NCBI GenBank assembly: GCA_914767715.1
Contig: OU612065.1
Coordinates: 2,852,001-2,916,000, forward strand
Origin: Membranipora membranacea
Lineage: Eukaryota > Bryozoa > Gymnolaemata > Cheilostomatida > Membraniporidae
Direction: 5' to 3'
Length of the DNA: 64,000 bases
Shown here: in pieces, positions 49,737 to 62,139 of the stretch
Layout: each line of letters starts with the position of its first letter
Numbering within the stretch: the stretch's first letter is position 1
Translations under genes and position numbers: made by a program
The notes under the pieces: generated by a model
Told to the model about the DNA's origin: nothing
Database searches by the model: none
Seen by the model: the letters and a program-made list of their open reading frames with translations, nothing else

Positions 49737-52700
49737 CTAAAAAAGTCATAGTGTGGGTGTGGCTAATACGTTTTGACACTATGCAACAGGTGATTCCAGA
49801 ATAGGGATATCAATATCTGGGCAGACTTAGTATGGTCATGTGACCTAGGAATGGGAGACTCCTCGATGTGACATTATGTAGATTTAATTATGAGTGGCAA
49901 CAACTCCTGTCTTAATTAATTTAGCATAGGTCATGTAGCAGGGAGTTTGGGAGGATGGGATCCCACTCTGCCTTGATGATGGTCTCACTTTCCAACCATC
50001 CCAGAAGGAACCGGAGAGTTTTTTCAGCTGCGCTTGCCGAGGTTGACGTGGTCAATTTTATTGAAATGAGACAAAGTTATGTATCAGTGTATCCTGCCTC
50101 AGCATAGCTAATGATATTTGTAATTTGTAGTTTTGCTCTGTGATAGTTGGTTTAGGCAAGGAGTTCCACCTTAACTTTTTGGTTTAGGTGACCATTAATT
50201 TGTAAGTAAAGCTGTCACTTGCAAGCAAAGCACCTATCAGATTTGTTTAGATTTTTCTCCTACCCTGATGATGATCAAGGAGCTTGACTCCTGCTTATCA
50301 CATGCTTACATAACATCAACTTACCAAATTGTCAGCAGAGCAATATTTCTGCATGGCAGAACTTTTCTGACCAAACCCATGTGACAGTGACAGTAGCATA
50401 ATCAACATTCTGTTTAGCGGCTTATTAAATCAATTAGTATCATCCCTACCTTGATAAGGAAAACTTGAGTTTTTTTCAGATATCAAACTGTCCCAATAGC
50501 ACAAATCCAAGAGTATCTTCAGCCCCAGTACCACGAATAATCAAATTAATACTACAATCTCTCTCAATGGAAAACCTAATAATGAAATGGCCTAGTATTG
50601 TGCCAATCATCCACTGGGCAGAGCTTCCCAAGGATTTTGTTTTCCAAATATGAAGCTTTCTCATTGTTAGCAGAGGCATAATTGCTTGCTATATGAAAAG
50701 CTACAGCACATCCTCGTTTGTAGCCCTGAACACAGAAAGCTGTGATTTATGAGAGCTTCTTCGCTTGTGACATAATGGCAGGCACATGTGGCAGAACATC
50801 TCTGCTGAGCAAGCAAATTCCATGTTGGCAAGAATTTAGAAGAAGCCTGCTTGAGCAAATTAAGACTCTCTACTTGTAGCTGCTTTTAGGGACAACACAA
50901 CTCTAAATGTTTGATCCTTTACTGAGCTTATTTCTTAGTAGTAGTAAAAGAGATATTTCTTAGTATTTTTAAATCAACAATCAGTTGAGGAGCAAATCAA
51001 AACAGCAAAAGTGAAAGGAATAATGATGTAGCCTATGTTTATATATGTATATATTTTATATATAATGTGTAGTTCTCATGATAATTGGCAAATAAAAAAT
51101 TTGATATATTAATGCCATTATTATTATAAAATCACTGAGTTTGATAGCTACTCTTTTTAGCATTCCCTGATTTTATATTTTCGGCCCTTGTTGCTGTCTA
51201 CCTGGGGCATTTTTCACATGACCACAAAAAATGTCCGCCTGCATTCAACAGCATGGTGCAGATTCTATTCTATTCATATTTTATTCGGATTCTATTATAT
51301 TTCTATCCGGCCAGGATGATATTGTCTGCCAAATAAAATGGTGTAAAAAAAGAAGATAATGCACCAATTAATCAATTTCATGTTTGAAACAATCATATCC
51401 CAATTCCTGTCATTTAATGTATTTGTACAAATAGTGTAATGCATTCTTGAAATTATCCAAGATCAATATTCAAAATTCATTGTGCTTATATTGTTTCCAC
51501 TGACGCCTTGAAAAACAGACAGGGGACTCAAAATCAGTCTTCCCCTACAGCTACACCTCACTTTCATACCATCATAGGCTAACTCTGATTTTCCACAAGG
51601 CTTCTTTTTGCATATATGGGAATTTTCAATGTTATATATTTTTTATAAGCTCTAAATTCATTGCACATTCTCTTCTTATTTTTGGGCGTTAAAACCAAAA
51701 AATCCTAGACCCATATATAAAACCTTACATCAGCATCTCCCCATGAAAGGTAAATATGGATTTCTGTGATGAACGAAATGAGAGCAAGAGGTCACTGTCA
51801 CAACTGCAACCTTCAATCATTGGAAAATTGGAAGTTTATTTGTGATAATGATTGATATGAAAATATATAGAAAATTTCACGCAACACAACGTTTGAAATT
51901 CAACAAAATGGATAAATTCATGTTTTCTTGGAAAACCCTACATGTCTGAATTGTCTAATTAACGACTAGGAAATAACAGCATTTACCGAAAAAGGTGAAG
52001 TAAAAAGAGACATCACATTTCAATATAATCATATTAAATAAAACCTCTCTGATAAAACCAACGAATTGGTTCACTTGAAAGTTTAGCGATTTGACAACTT
52101 TTACTTTTTGTTTAAATATCAGCTGTCTTTGGTAGAGTAGAGTGGCAATAGATTCTGTTGGACCTTAGAATGTGGACTGCTTGCCAGATACAAATAAAGT
52201 GATGAATTTTAAGATAAAAATATAATATATTGGCCTTTTCACACGGTTATAGAGAGAAGTAAATGTAAAATGAATCTTGCATAATGAAAAATACTATTGT
52301 TAGAAATGGAAAAAGAACTAGATTATGCGAATGCCAGAATAACCCTTACTGTTGCGTGATTATGTTCAACTGTGTATAATTATTGTTGGTCTTTTCTAGC
52401 TGCCGGTATGATGATCAAAATTTAGATAGCAGCTAATCATCTCTACCACCATCGCCGCCTCCCCCACACTCTCCATCTCCATCTGGGTTCGCTTGGAATA
52501 ACCTTGGTTCTGATACCGTATGTGTGGTCCTGCAGTCTGTCAAATGAAATGTGATGGGAATGCGTTAGTCAATATCTTTTGCCAATGTTCTCCTCATGGC
52601 TTACATGCACCGATATACCCTGTGATATAAGTTTACTCAGTGATATAGGAATACCCAAGCCTGCATCACGGCCACAAAAAAAGTCCTGTGACACAATTAC

Positions 52701-54761
52701 TTTGTCATTATGCTCACACATTCAATTTGTTTATTACTCCGAACTGTGAATCCCTCAAGTGATGAGGCACTTGATTAGATAAATAAAACTTCTAATACTC
52801 TATCAATTATTTACTGGTGTTAATCTAATATGAAGCTTTTTCAATATCTACAGAGGCGGATAAATCATTTTACTGGATCAAAAGAATGAACATAATAAGT
52901 ATACAGATGCAAACAATTAAATTATAATCCTCTAATTATTTTCATAGTCACAGGCCTGGCTATAGATAATACCTGACAGATGAAAGATGATAGGATTGTC
53001 TGCTGTAACTTATCACAACAATAAACATCGTTTACAGACCCCTCGGCTTTCTGTGACTAACTCATCAATAAGCTCTCAGTTAGGCTAAGGATTATATAAC
53101 TCTTTTGACTGGTACTCACACGTGTGGTGACAAACAGTTGCGTCCAACAAAAATCATCAGCTTTACACACTCGGATAACAAGAGCTGAGAACAAGAGCTT
53201 GTTTACACTTGTGAACCAGTAGCAGCCCGGCAGGCTCCGGCAACTACACATTAACAAAATATAACTCACCCCCAGAGACGGCTGGTAGATCTGATAAACA
53301 CATCTGATAAATAAATTGTGCCATGATTGATAAATTCTGTTCCAAACTTTTCTCTCGATATCGTGTATTATCAGGACTGTTGTGTCCCAGAGTTTCAGAC
53401 CAAGTTGGATTGACTTCAATTTTTGCATGCTTTTATATGTCCGTTTCTTTAGTCTTGTTATTGCAACAAGCATAAAAAAAGGTGAAATGTTGCGATTTTA
53501 ACAAAAAAAGCTAAAATGGAGCTTTGTTAGGCCAGTAGCGATTGCTGAGTAATTTACTGATCAGCTGGTGGAGCTAGCTGATTGGTCAATCAACAAGGTT
53601 CAGATATACTTTTAAAGCTTTGAAAATTCTAATCAGGATAATCGGCTCTTAAATTTTTACCATGTATTTATTTTTTCTCAGACTCATAAAAATCTCTGCG
53701 ATTGTCCTTTTATGACTGATAATACTGTTGTGGAGATAGAAGAGCAGTTATGTCACTCGCTACACCCTAACCAAGGTCTACCAATTTAACACATATTATC
53801 AGAATTAAGCCAAGTGTGCAGTCCACAAAATGAGAGAAAGCCTTAATACTTCTACCCAAGTTATTTGTTTTTCTCAATGATTAATTCATAATTGAGAGTT
53901 ACCTAGCAGTATCGCCAGTGTGACGTGGGGGGGGGGGGGGTTGGCTGAAGTAAGATTGTTACATTTACGAGACTGTATCTACCGAATTTTTTCATTGCTC
54001 CGAGCAAGAATTGTCAGAATGCTAGCATTTTTTCTGCTAGACGATAAACGCTATGTCACATCATAGATTGGTAGGCTCCCAAATGAAATTCTGTTTCAGC
54101 AAGCAGCTGCATCAACTGGTATGAATGAATTTCAAGTTAATTTCTCGCTTTTTTAGGCAATAGAACGTGATTGTGAGATATTTTATCTTTCCTTCTTTTG
54201 TTGAACTAGTGAAAATGACAAGGTCCTTGTATCGTAGAGGCTGATTCTTAGGTATATATTATATATAATTTTGTATTCCGATCTGCGCCCCAAGCATATA
54301 AGCACTGTATGCAATAATATTTATCTCCAAAAGCAGTAACAAAATGGGCCATGAAGCAAAGAATGTGAAAAAAGAATCAGATACATAACCACCAACCTCC
54401 CCAGTGCTTTTTGTATTAAAATAACACAGCATGTAGTACATCGGGAATATTTTTTGCTGATGACCACCACCAATAAATTTTGATGAGCCAATCAGTTGCA
54501 TTATGAAAGTTTGATGACATCACAATGATTTCGATGACATCATCTTGTATTAAGGCTGTGCTCAAATGACAAAAACTAATAATTTAATACCTTGTAGATA
54601 GATAAATTCAGGCAATACCAGATCAGACCACCACAGAAAACTGGAATTGGTAAAAAAAATTCATTGTGTATATGAATGTACATAGAGCAATATCCTGTTT
54701 GTTTCAAAGTTGATAAAAAATTAATACCGCCAACTCCATTGCACAAAAGGGACAAAAAATA
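49737..54761. other. Gene-poor interval between nanos and the CSPG4-like gene
   Basis: It should contain the missing nanos 5' exon and promoter on the left and the CSPG4-like 3' UTR on the right. Apart from the doubtful exons at 52433-53275 and a G-run at about 53929-53941, no feature is supported. It is AT-rich with short, unconserved frames on both strands. Confidence 0.4.
52433..53275 (-). other. Doubtful minus-strand exon chain
   Basis: Splice-like signals delimit three pieces on the minus strand: a donor (gtgagt) near 53268, an exon about 53119-53248 (acceptor tgtgtag, donor gtgagt), and a terminal piece 52433-52536 (acceptor ttgacag). In one phase combination the last piece ends in a glycine/aspartate tail (NPDGDGECGGGGDGGRDD, stop); in another it runs on to a different stop. 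No start, no family and no agreed frame. It could be a lineage-specific gene, a non-coding transcript or chance. Confidence 0.15.
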
Positions 54762-57700
54762 TCAGCAAAAATATTGAGGTTTTTTGATAGGTGGTAAATG
54801 TTCCAGGCTACCATAAATCACAGTGTTATGACCATCGAGATGACTGTGGCTAGATGATTCATTATTCGATTTTTGAGTTGGAAGGGATATTCTCGATCTG
54901 TAAGACGGCAGATCTTCACAGTTGACATAATCGTGGATGTCATGAAATATGCCATCTGTATCAGTTTGCAGGTTGGGTTCGAGTCGTAACTCAGGAACAC
55001 CAAGCCCCGCCTCTGTATAAGAGTCTATCTGATGACAAGGGGAGGGTGGTGAGGATAGAGGGGTTGCAGGAAAATCTCCAGACCCAGCGACCAACAACTT
55101 ATAAGATCCATTTTCTTTAGCTAACACCAGTCTCGGTTCACTATTCAACAGCGCTTGACGCGCTAGCCGCTTTTTCTTTCTGTTCACCCTACGCAGACAT
55201 AAAACGGTAACCACCAGTGTTGCAGTGCAGATTAAAATGCATACTGTTGCTAATAAGATGGTGAGGGCAGCTTCTCCCACTACAGAACCCTGCTGTATAG
55301 GTGACTGGGTGGGCGTATAAAATAAATCGACTGTCTCAGTAAAATGCATCGTGAAAACACCATCAGCAGGCTGGATGTTATCTGAGATTAGCGTGTATGT
55401 GAAATTATCTGTTTTCTCTTCAGGGATATAATTAGGAGGATAATACAAGATCAATTCATTTATTATATCCTCTTGGCTGAACGATGTCACAATTGAGGAG
55501 TGAGCTGAGTGCTTATTAATTTTTGGATTTTCATATCTGAGTTGCCCGTGTATCGGTGATTGATCAATGTAATATATTATTTCTCCAGTCACATTGTGCT
55601 TCAATGGACTGGCATCAAGATGATCAGTAGTGATACGAATAGGGTTCTGTCCTGAAACCAAGAAACGCCGAGGTGACTGAACATTTGGAGCTACCACTAC
55701 TTCCACCCTTAGCTTTACAGGGGCTGAGACATCTTGTGCAGAAGAGACATAAATATCGAATTGGTCGGATGAGGCTCTCATGTCCATCTGTCTGTATGAT
55801 ATTTTTTTGGAGCGTATTTCGTTACCCGTGAATGATGCTCCAATGGCGATGTCCTTAGCAGAATGGCTAAGTTTGCCATTTACAGGCTCAGATATTATTG
55901 TGTAATGGTCTGTTTCTGTTATATCGCTGAACTCTACCAATGCGGTATGATGTCCTTGTAATAAAAATACTAACTCCCTTTTTATAGGCATAGACTCTAG
56001 AGGGTGTTGGAGTTGTGCAATGATTGAAAAGTCATTTTTCTCCAAGTTGAAGATGTTACCATTCTGAACAAGTTTTGGCATAAAAACAACCTGTTGGCCC
56101 TGGAAATCCATTTTATCACACCATATGCTGACTTCTTCATCAACAATCTGCGGCCACATGACGATTCCAGCAGCATCTAAGCCTGAGATCTCACACCCAG
56201 ATGGAGTGCCTCTGATTAGAAATCCCAACTCTATTTCTGAGTCACAACTTCGCAAAATATCGGCAACTTTATCTGCATTCACAATATTTGACGATATGAC
56301 AAGTCGCTGCTCAGGTATCACAGACAGTGCAGGAGTGAGATGAACTCCCAGAGCTCTCATTGTATTATTATTAATATTAACATATGATATATTCACCCGG
56401 ATCATCACAGACCTCTGAATGTCGAGGGTCTCATCTCGGGCAAGCAGAGAGAATTTGTCAGATACTGAAATTCGACCAACGTCTCTACAGAGCTTTTTAG
56501 TCAAGTGACTTGAAAGATTGGGAGTGTAGATGATAATGTTTCCGTGTCTTTGTTCATTTTGACTTGGTAGTGAGAGAGTTCCATGAGAAGGTTTGGACTT
56601 AGCATTATAAGTTATGATGCCTCCATCAACAGGGGATATCACAGACAGCTGCTCAGTAGATACAGGAACAGATATGCCCGGGAAAACTTGCAGTGGCTTA
56701 TTATGTAAAATATATAGCTGCTTCTTCTTAATCTCGATATTCAGAAGGGCGGGTTGCTGAAAATCTTCATCCGCTACTGTCATCCTGATTATGCAATGTT
56801 CCTTGGATACTGACAACCCTGCCAAAAATAGGTAAAAAATGACCACAAAACCTAAAAAAGTGGATAATCAATTCCATATAAAATTAGCAAAATGGACAGC
56901 ATTTCCTTGAACATGCTCCTACTTTTTTCTCCAAGTAGCAAAAAAATTGAGCTTTATACGCTTAGTAATGATGAGAGATCTATCTAAAAAAACTGGTGGC
57001 CGATGGGATTATAGCAAGACTTAACCCAGTCCATCTTTTACAGATGGAAAAACACTCAACAGATTGACCTGAGTGACCTCGTTGCTAACAATAAAGGGAA
57101 AATTCTTACCAAAAATTTGCAAAAGGATTAATCCATTGTTAATCTCATGTTGAGTAAATTTCAGTGATGGTTCAGCCACGGAGTGCAGGACACCCTCCGT
57201 CCCTGGTTCAGTTGGTGATCTGAGGAATCTGTAATTTTGATCGGTGAAGGAGATACTGTATGTTAGAGAATCTGCTCCACTGTCCATATCATTGATAAAA
57301 AGTGAGCTGTTTGTCACTGGAGTGTAGTCATCTAAAATCATACAGAGAATAGTTATCGATCATATCAGATATTTCCTATTTATTCCTCTCACCAATTCAT
57401 GATGTACATAATGAGCAGCTGCGGATAGTTTGTTTGGGACAGCCAGGGTATGAAAGTATATTTGGGCAGGGAATTTGGAGCATACACCCTGGTTTGGGCC
57501 GTGTTTGGGACGGCTGTGGCTGAGTAATGGGTTGTTGTACCCATACAGCATGTATGTTATATACTTGGGTTCTTTTTCCGCTTGTCATTTGAGCAATCGA
57601 ATAATTTAAATTATGTAAATATTTTCATTATCACATAACCTTAAATCCATGAAATATTTGACAACTGCTGCTACCAAGAACTATCATATTTTACATTATC

Positions 57701-60700
57701 GTGGGTGCCTTTCATGTCTCCATGTTCCGGTGATGTGTATGGGGCTGAGTACTGGTCATAAGAAGGGATGGTTTGATAATTTTTGTTAACTATGTGAGAA
57801 GAGCGGGTCTCATATGTCTGTGGTATGAACTAGACAATTCTCAGCAGGATGTTAAGCCTGTTGTTTTGAAATTATTATCTCAAGCCACTTAAATAATGAT
57901 AGGTAATCCAATGATTATATCATAGTGGAAACCTGAATGGGCCTGCTTTTATAGATCAAAAGGAGTAAAGCGCTCATACGGGACACCCGTGTCCATTCAA
58001 AATAAACAAATGACATTATGTAACTTCATGAGCAAGAGAATAAATTTATAACTTATCAATCATCTGACCAGTAAAGGCCATTTACCATAATTGACCCAGT
58101 GGATGGACGTTGACAACTTGTACAAAAATTAGAATATTCCCCACATTTCTTGCTGAACGCTTTGCTTCATTTTCAAGTAGTCAACCGGTTTTATATTAGA
58201 TAACATTGAACAAATGATTGAGTTATATATTATAATCAAGAACTCCACTGATAAGTTCCCTTTATAAGCATCAGCCGTGTCCTGAGAATTGGTTTTGTCT
58301 GCAAGGTGTTACTCCTTGAATTTTGTGAATATAAGCCAGGCCACTAAATTTAATTCTGTATATGTTTTATCAAACATATATCCATCCAGTGATGGCCATT
58401 CGATACAAGGAGTTGGCCATAACTCCATCGTCATAGAGAACATCACTTCTGCCATAACATGACATTATGATTTTTTGCTGACCACCAATTTGTTAATTTT
58501 CTGACACCTATGATGAAATTAACAGTGCTATGACGCCGCCTGAATTTTTTTGTCAAGTATGTTTTCTTATCACATTGCCTTCATAGGAGGTACTTATTTC
58601 AAACGATTTCCTCAATTGGTATTGTATTACCACAAGATATAGAACCAGTAATAAAAAAAGCGAGGTATATAGGGTGAATGAGGGTTCCAAGGTAGATTTT
58701 CTTGTCTCTATTCTTGACACTAGCACATCCACCAACATATAGGTATGCAGATGAATTGCTGTCAGGGCAAACGCTATCATAATTTTCATAATGATTCATC
58801 AGTTCGTTACTTGCTGCCGACTCATACAACTAGTCACTCAATGAAAACATCTAACAGTATAATCAACTCTTTTTTTATCACTTTATTGTCATCAACATCA
58901 TCTTGAAAAGATGTTTTACATGATGTGACATAAATGTGTGATATAATCATTATATCACAACTGTATGATATAATTTTACCGACATCAAGGTTATCACGAT
59001 TTTTGTTAGTTTTGGGAAAATCGAAAAACAGAAACGAATGCTTCTGAAAGGCACTGGATCTTGCAACCAGAATCCATATTTTTATATTTGGGGTTTTGAG
59101 TGCTTGGTCTATAAACAACAAACCTTAATTTTGCACTTTTCCATGCTTGATTGAAGAACGTTTACAACTAGTTAATTGCTCCCTTTTTTATATAGGATTG
59201 ACAAATCTAGCTCCATGGTTTTGATCACAGTAGTTTGCAGGAGGCTTTGCTTGCATCAAAAGGTTATTTCAAATAATTGAGTTGCGAGGAAGAGCAGCAG
59301 ATTGTGGTGCCTGGCTAGCAGGCAACATGCATTCATGCCTTCAAAATGTTACTTCCACTCAGATTCACGTCAACAGGCCAATTTTACTGAGATTTGCCAC
59401 TTCATTTGGGCTGTATCATCTATCCTAGGTCACATCGTTAATAAAAATGAGGTCCAATGGTCCTGAGCTGGAAGTCTCAATTAGGCAAGTACTGATAAAT
59501 TTCAATTTGACTAAATTTTCAGATGCATCATAACATATCAAATTCCATATATATTAGGAGTCGTCTTCTCACTATATCTAATATAGCCACTATAGCTTAG
59601 CGTCACTTACCCATCCAAGCCACTAGTGTTTTCAGCTCTCCAGTTTGATTATATGTAGGTAGATGATCATTGATGGGTTGTACTTTTACATGACATTCTG
59701 TGGCAGCACTCCTCACGCTATTACTGATGTATGACAATCGGAAGGTCCAACTGTCATCTAATGTCTCAGAGTTGTCATGTTGATAGGACACCTGCCCACT
59801 TGACAACTCAGTCCATGAAAATGAGTCACTTTGAATCGCAGAGTTCTTGTAGATAGCTCCATTTGATGGCGGAGTGATGATATCAATTCTTAGCTTGGTA
59901 TTTTGGAATATCAGGTCTCTGGGAGTAAACATCAGCGGAGTGAGAATAAGTCTGCCACCTTCAGCAACAACTATTGCTGTTCTGTTGTTGGCGACTTCAA
60001 GTTGGGTGGTTAATGTAATTGATCTGAAAACAAGGTCAGTTGAGATACCTTTGAATGACACGAGTATAGTAAAATCCTTAGTCTTAGGCCCTACTCTGTA
60101 AAACAATTGTTTTCTGTCCACTTCTTCTTGAGTGAAGGTGTATTGGGTTTCCATGGAGCCATCAGTGAGCATTTTACTAAATCCTGTGTCCGAGTTCTGA
60201 TCTGGTAACTGATATATGATTTCGAATCTGTCTGCTAGAGGGTGATAAACATTTAGGATCTCATTATCAATTACAACTGCAGAGCCTTCATAACCAGCGA
60301 CAGCCAAATTGAACTGTATGATAGGCTTCAACAAATCTGGATCAGTTTTTACCATAACATCGAGGTTTTCAGTCACGGTGATTCCATCAAATTCTATGAG
60401 AATCCTGAAGTTATCCGATATTGAGATCGTACCCACGTGTACAAACTTCACATGTTCATTAATGATATCTTCATAAGTGAAAGACGTTTCACTTTTTGCT
60501 GGTCCAAAGAGGTTTCCATGTTGGGGATATCTGCTCAGAGTGATGACTATGTTTCTAGGATGGATGTTGGTATTGCTCACAATATTTAAAACTGATGTAT
60601 CCAGAGTTGTCTGTCCTCCTCGCTCTACGTTCATCAGACGCGATCCTCCTATTTGATAGTCATGTTCGACAGTTTGTATATCCAACACCTCAGACAAAAA

Positions 60701-62139
60701 ATGTATCTCATCGGAGACCCAAATGTCAAGTTGACAGTTCATTTCATCCCCTGTATGTCTGTACACAATGTTTCCAGAGTTTAAATCAGCTTGTGTGAAT
60801 TTATATACCGGTGAAAGTGAGCGGAGGTCGGTTAAATCTCCACATAGAATCTCATTCCTTTCAATGTGTATATTCTCTGCAGTTTGATGAATGTCAAGGT
60901 CTGTGTATAATAAATCAATGCTAGATAAAGAAGTATCCTTGTGTTTTACTACCTGAATAGTACTAGAAGTATTACGTACTGGTGGATTGTCATTAACAAG
61001 TTGCACATTTATCGGTAGTATTAGTATATCTTCAACTAGGGGTTTACTTACAGGGTGTACCCGCAAAGTGATATCATCATTGGCAGACTCGCTTCCACCA
61101 TGAATATACTTCACATTGTTGGATGAGAGAAGATGTTGAGAAAACTCAATAAGTTCAGAGTCATTCTCTTTGAAAACGAGCACTCCAAACTTCGGAGCAT
61201 CACTTACACTAAACATGAAGTCATTGTCCAGACCATACTGAACATGTAAATGAGAATCGTCGATAATAACAGACTCCCCTTCTGCCACATATACTGATGA
61301 GATATTGAAAGACAGTTCAGGTCTGTATATCACTGGGAGAGTGAACTCGAGGGCTGGGGTTCCTGTTGATTTAGCAGTTATTGTGATTCGACTTTCAAAT
61401 GCTCTACTGGCATTAAGAACATTAAATATCAGAGAACCTGCAGATATATCGTCTTCATTGAAAGTGTCACCAGCTCGCACAGGAACTCCTGCCAAAGTTA
61501 GATCACCATGAGCGCTCGGTCCTGAGAGGGACAGTACTACTGAAGATTGAATACCAAAATCACTAGTCGTTCTGGATATTTCAATATTGTCACTGGTGAC
61601 TGTGCACAATTGTTTGGATACTTTTAATTCAGAGGTATCAACATACATGGATGCCTGGGTGTACATAACTTGGAGGGGAATCAAATATTTAGAGTTGTCC
61701 TCACATTGACTAAGAAACCATAGCTTCTCCATTCCAGTGAAATATTCATCATTGCACTCATATATCATCAGATTCGTTCCTTTGAGCTTTCCATGTTCAG
61801 GTTGTGACACAAGAGTTTCTCCACAGTCAGGGAAACGATCAAACACAGCTGACAGGTTGAGTGTGTCACCTGTATATGCTTGTACAATGATGGCAGTGTC
61901 TGTTGTTACTGCCTCTCTACAGTATAGATTAGGTATGCTGCTTAAGACGTCTACTGTATTATACAGAGCGGATTGTACACATACTATGGGATGAGTATAC
62001 ACATCCACCATAAGAGGTTTGAATATGTAGGTTCTGCTACTCAGCCGTCTACTGACCTTATCTCTGCCCTCGATATTCAGAGCAACAGATCGGATAAAGC
62101 GCTGATAATTCACAGTCACCTCCTGTCTTGAACGAACGT
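54762..62139 (-). CDS. CSPG4: CSPG4/NG2-like transmembrane proteoglycan, 5' end unresolved
   Basis: Large cell-surface receptor-like protein built from CSPG repeats. Coding exons identified: 59611-62139, 57110-57331, 54762-56818, joined in phase (WM|DDY; IFG|GLSVS), about 1602 aa. At least eight repeats show the family signature F(T/S)xx(D/E)IxxGxIxYxHxG, for example FTQADLNSGNIVYRHTG, FTYEDIINEHVKFVHVG, FSWTELSSGQVSYQH and FSQEDIINELILYYPP. A single membrane span (ALTILLATVCILICTATLVV) precedes a basic stop-transfer RRVNRKKKRLAR and a cytoplasmic tail of about 145 aa with tyrosine and proline sites, ending KKPQYFC. The tail end is not the usual CSPG4 PDZ ligand. The upstream exon 62849-62902 fits in phase and is hydrophobic (signal-peptide-like). 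The LamG modules typical of NG2 were not found. Confidence 0.85.

Noticed and set aside
49980-50110. Minus-strand frame KLTTSTSASAAEKTLRFLL as the missing nanos 5' exon
   Set aside because: It ends in a stop without a usable donor and has no initiator or Nanos-like motif.
57360-59121. Short minus-strand frames within the 2.3-kb CSPG4-like intron
   Set aside because: They lack similarity, repeats of the CSPG type or usable splice borders. The flanking exons join in phase without them.
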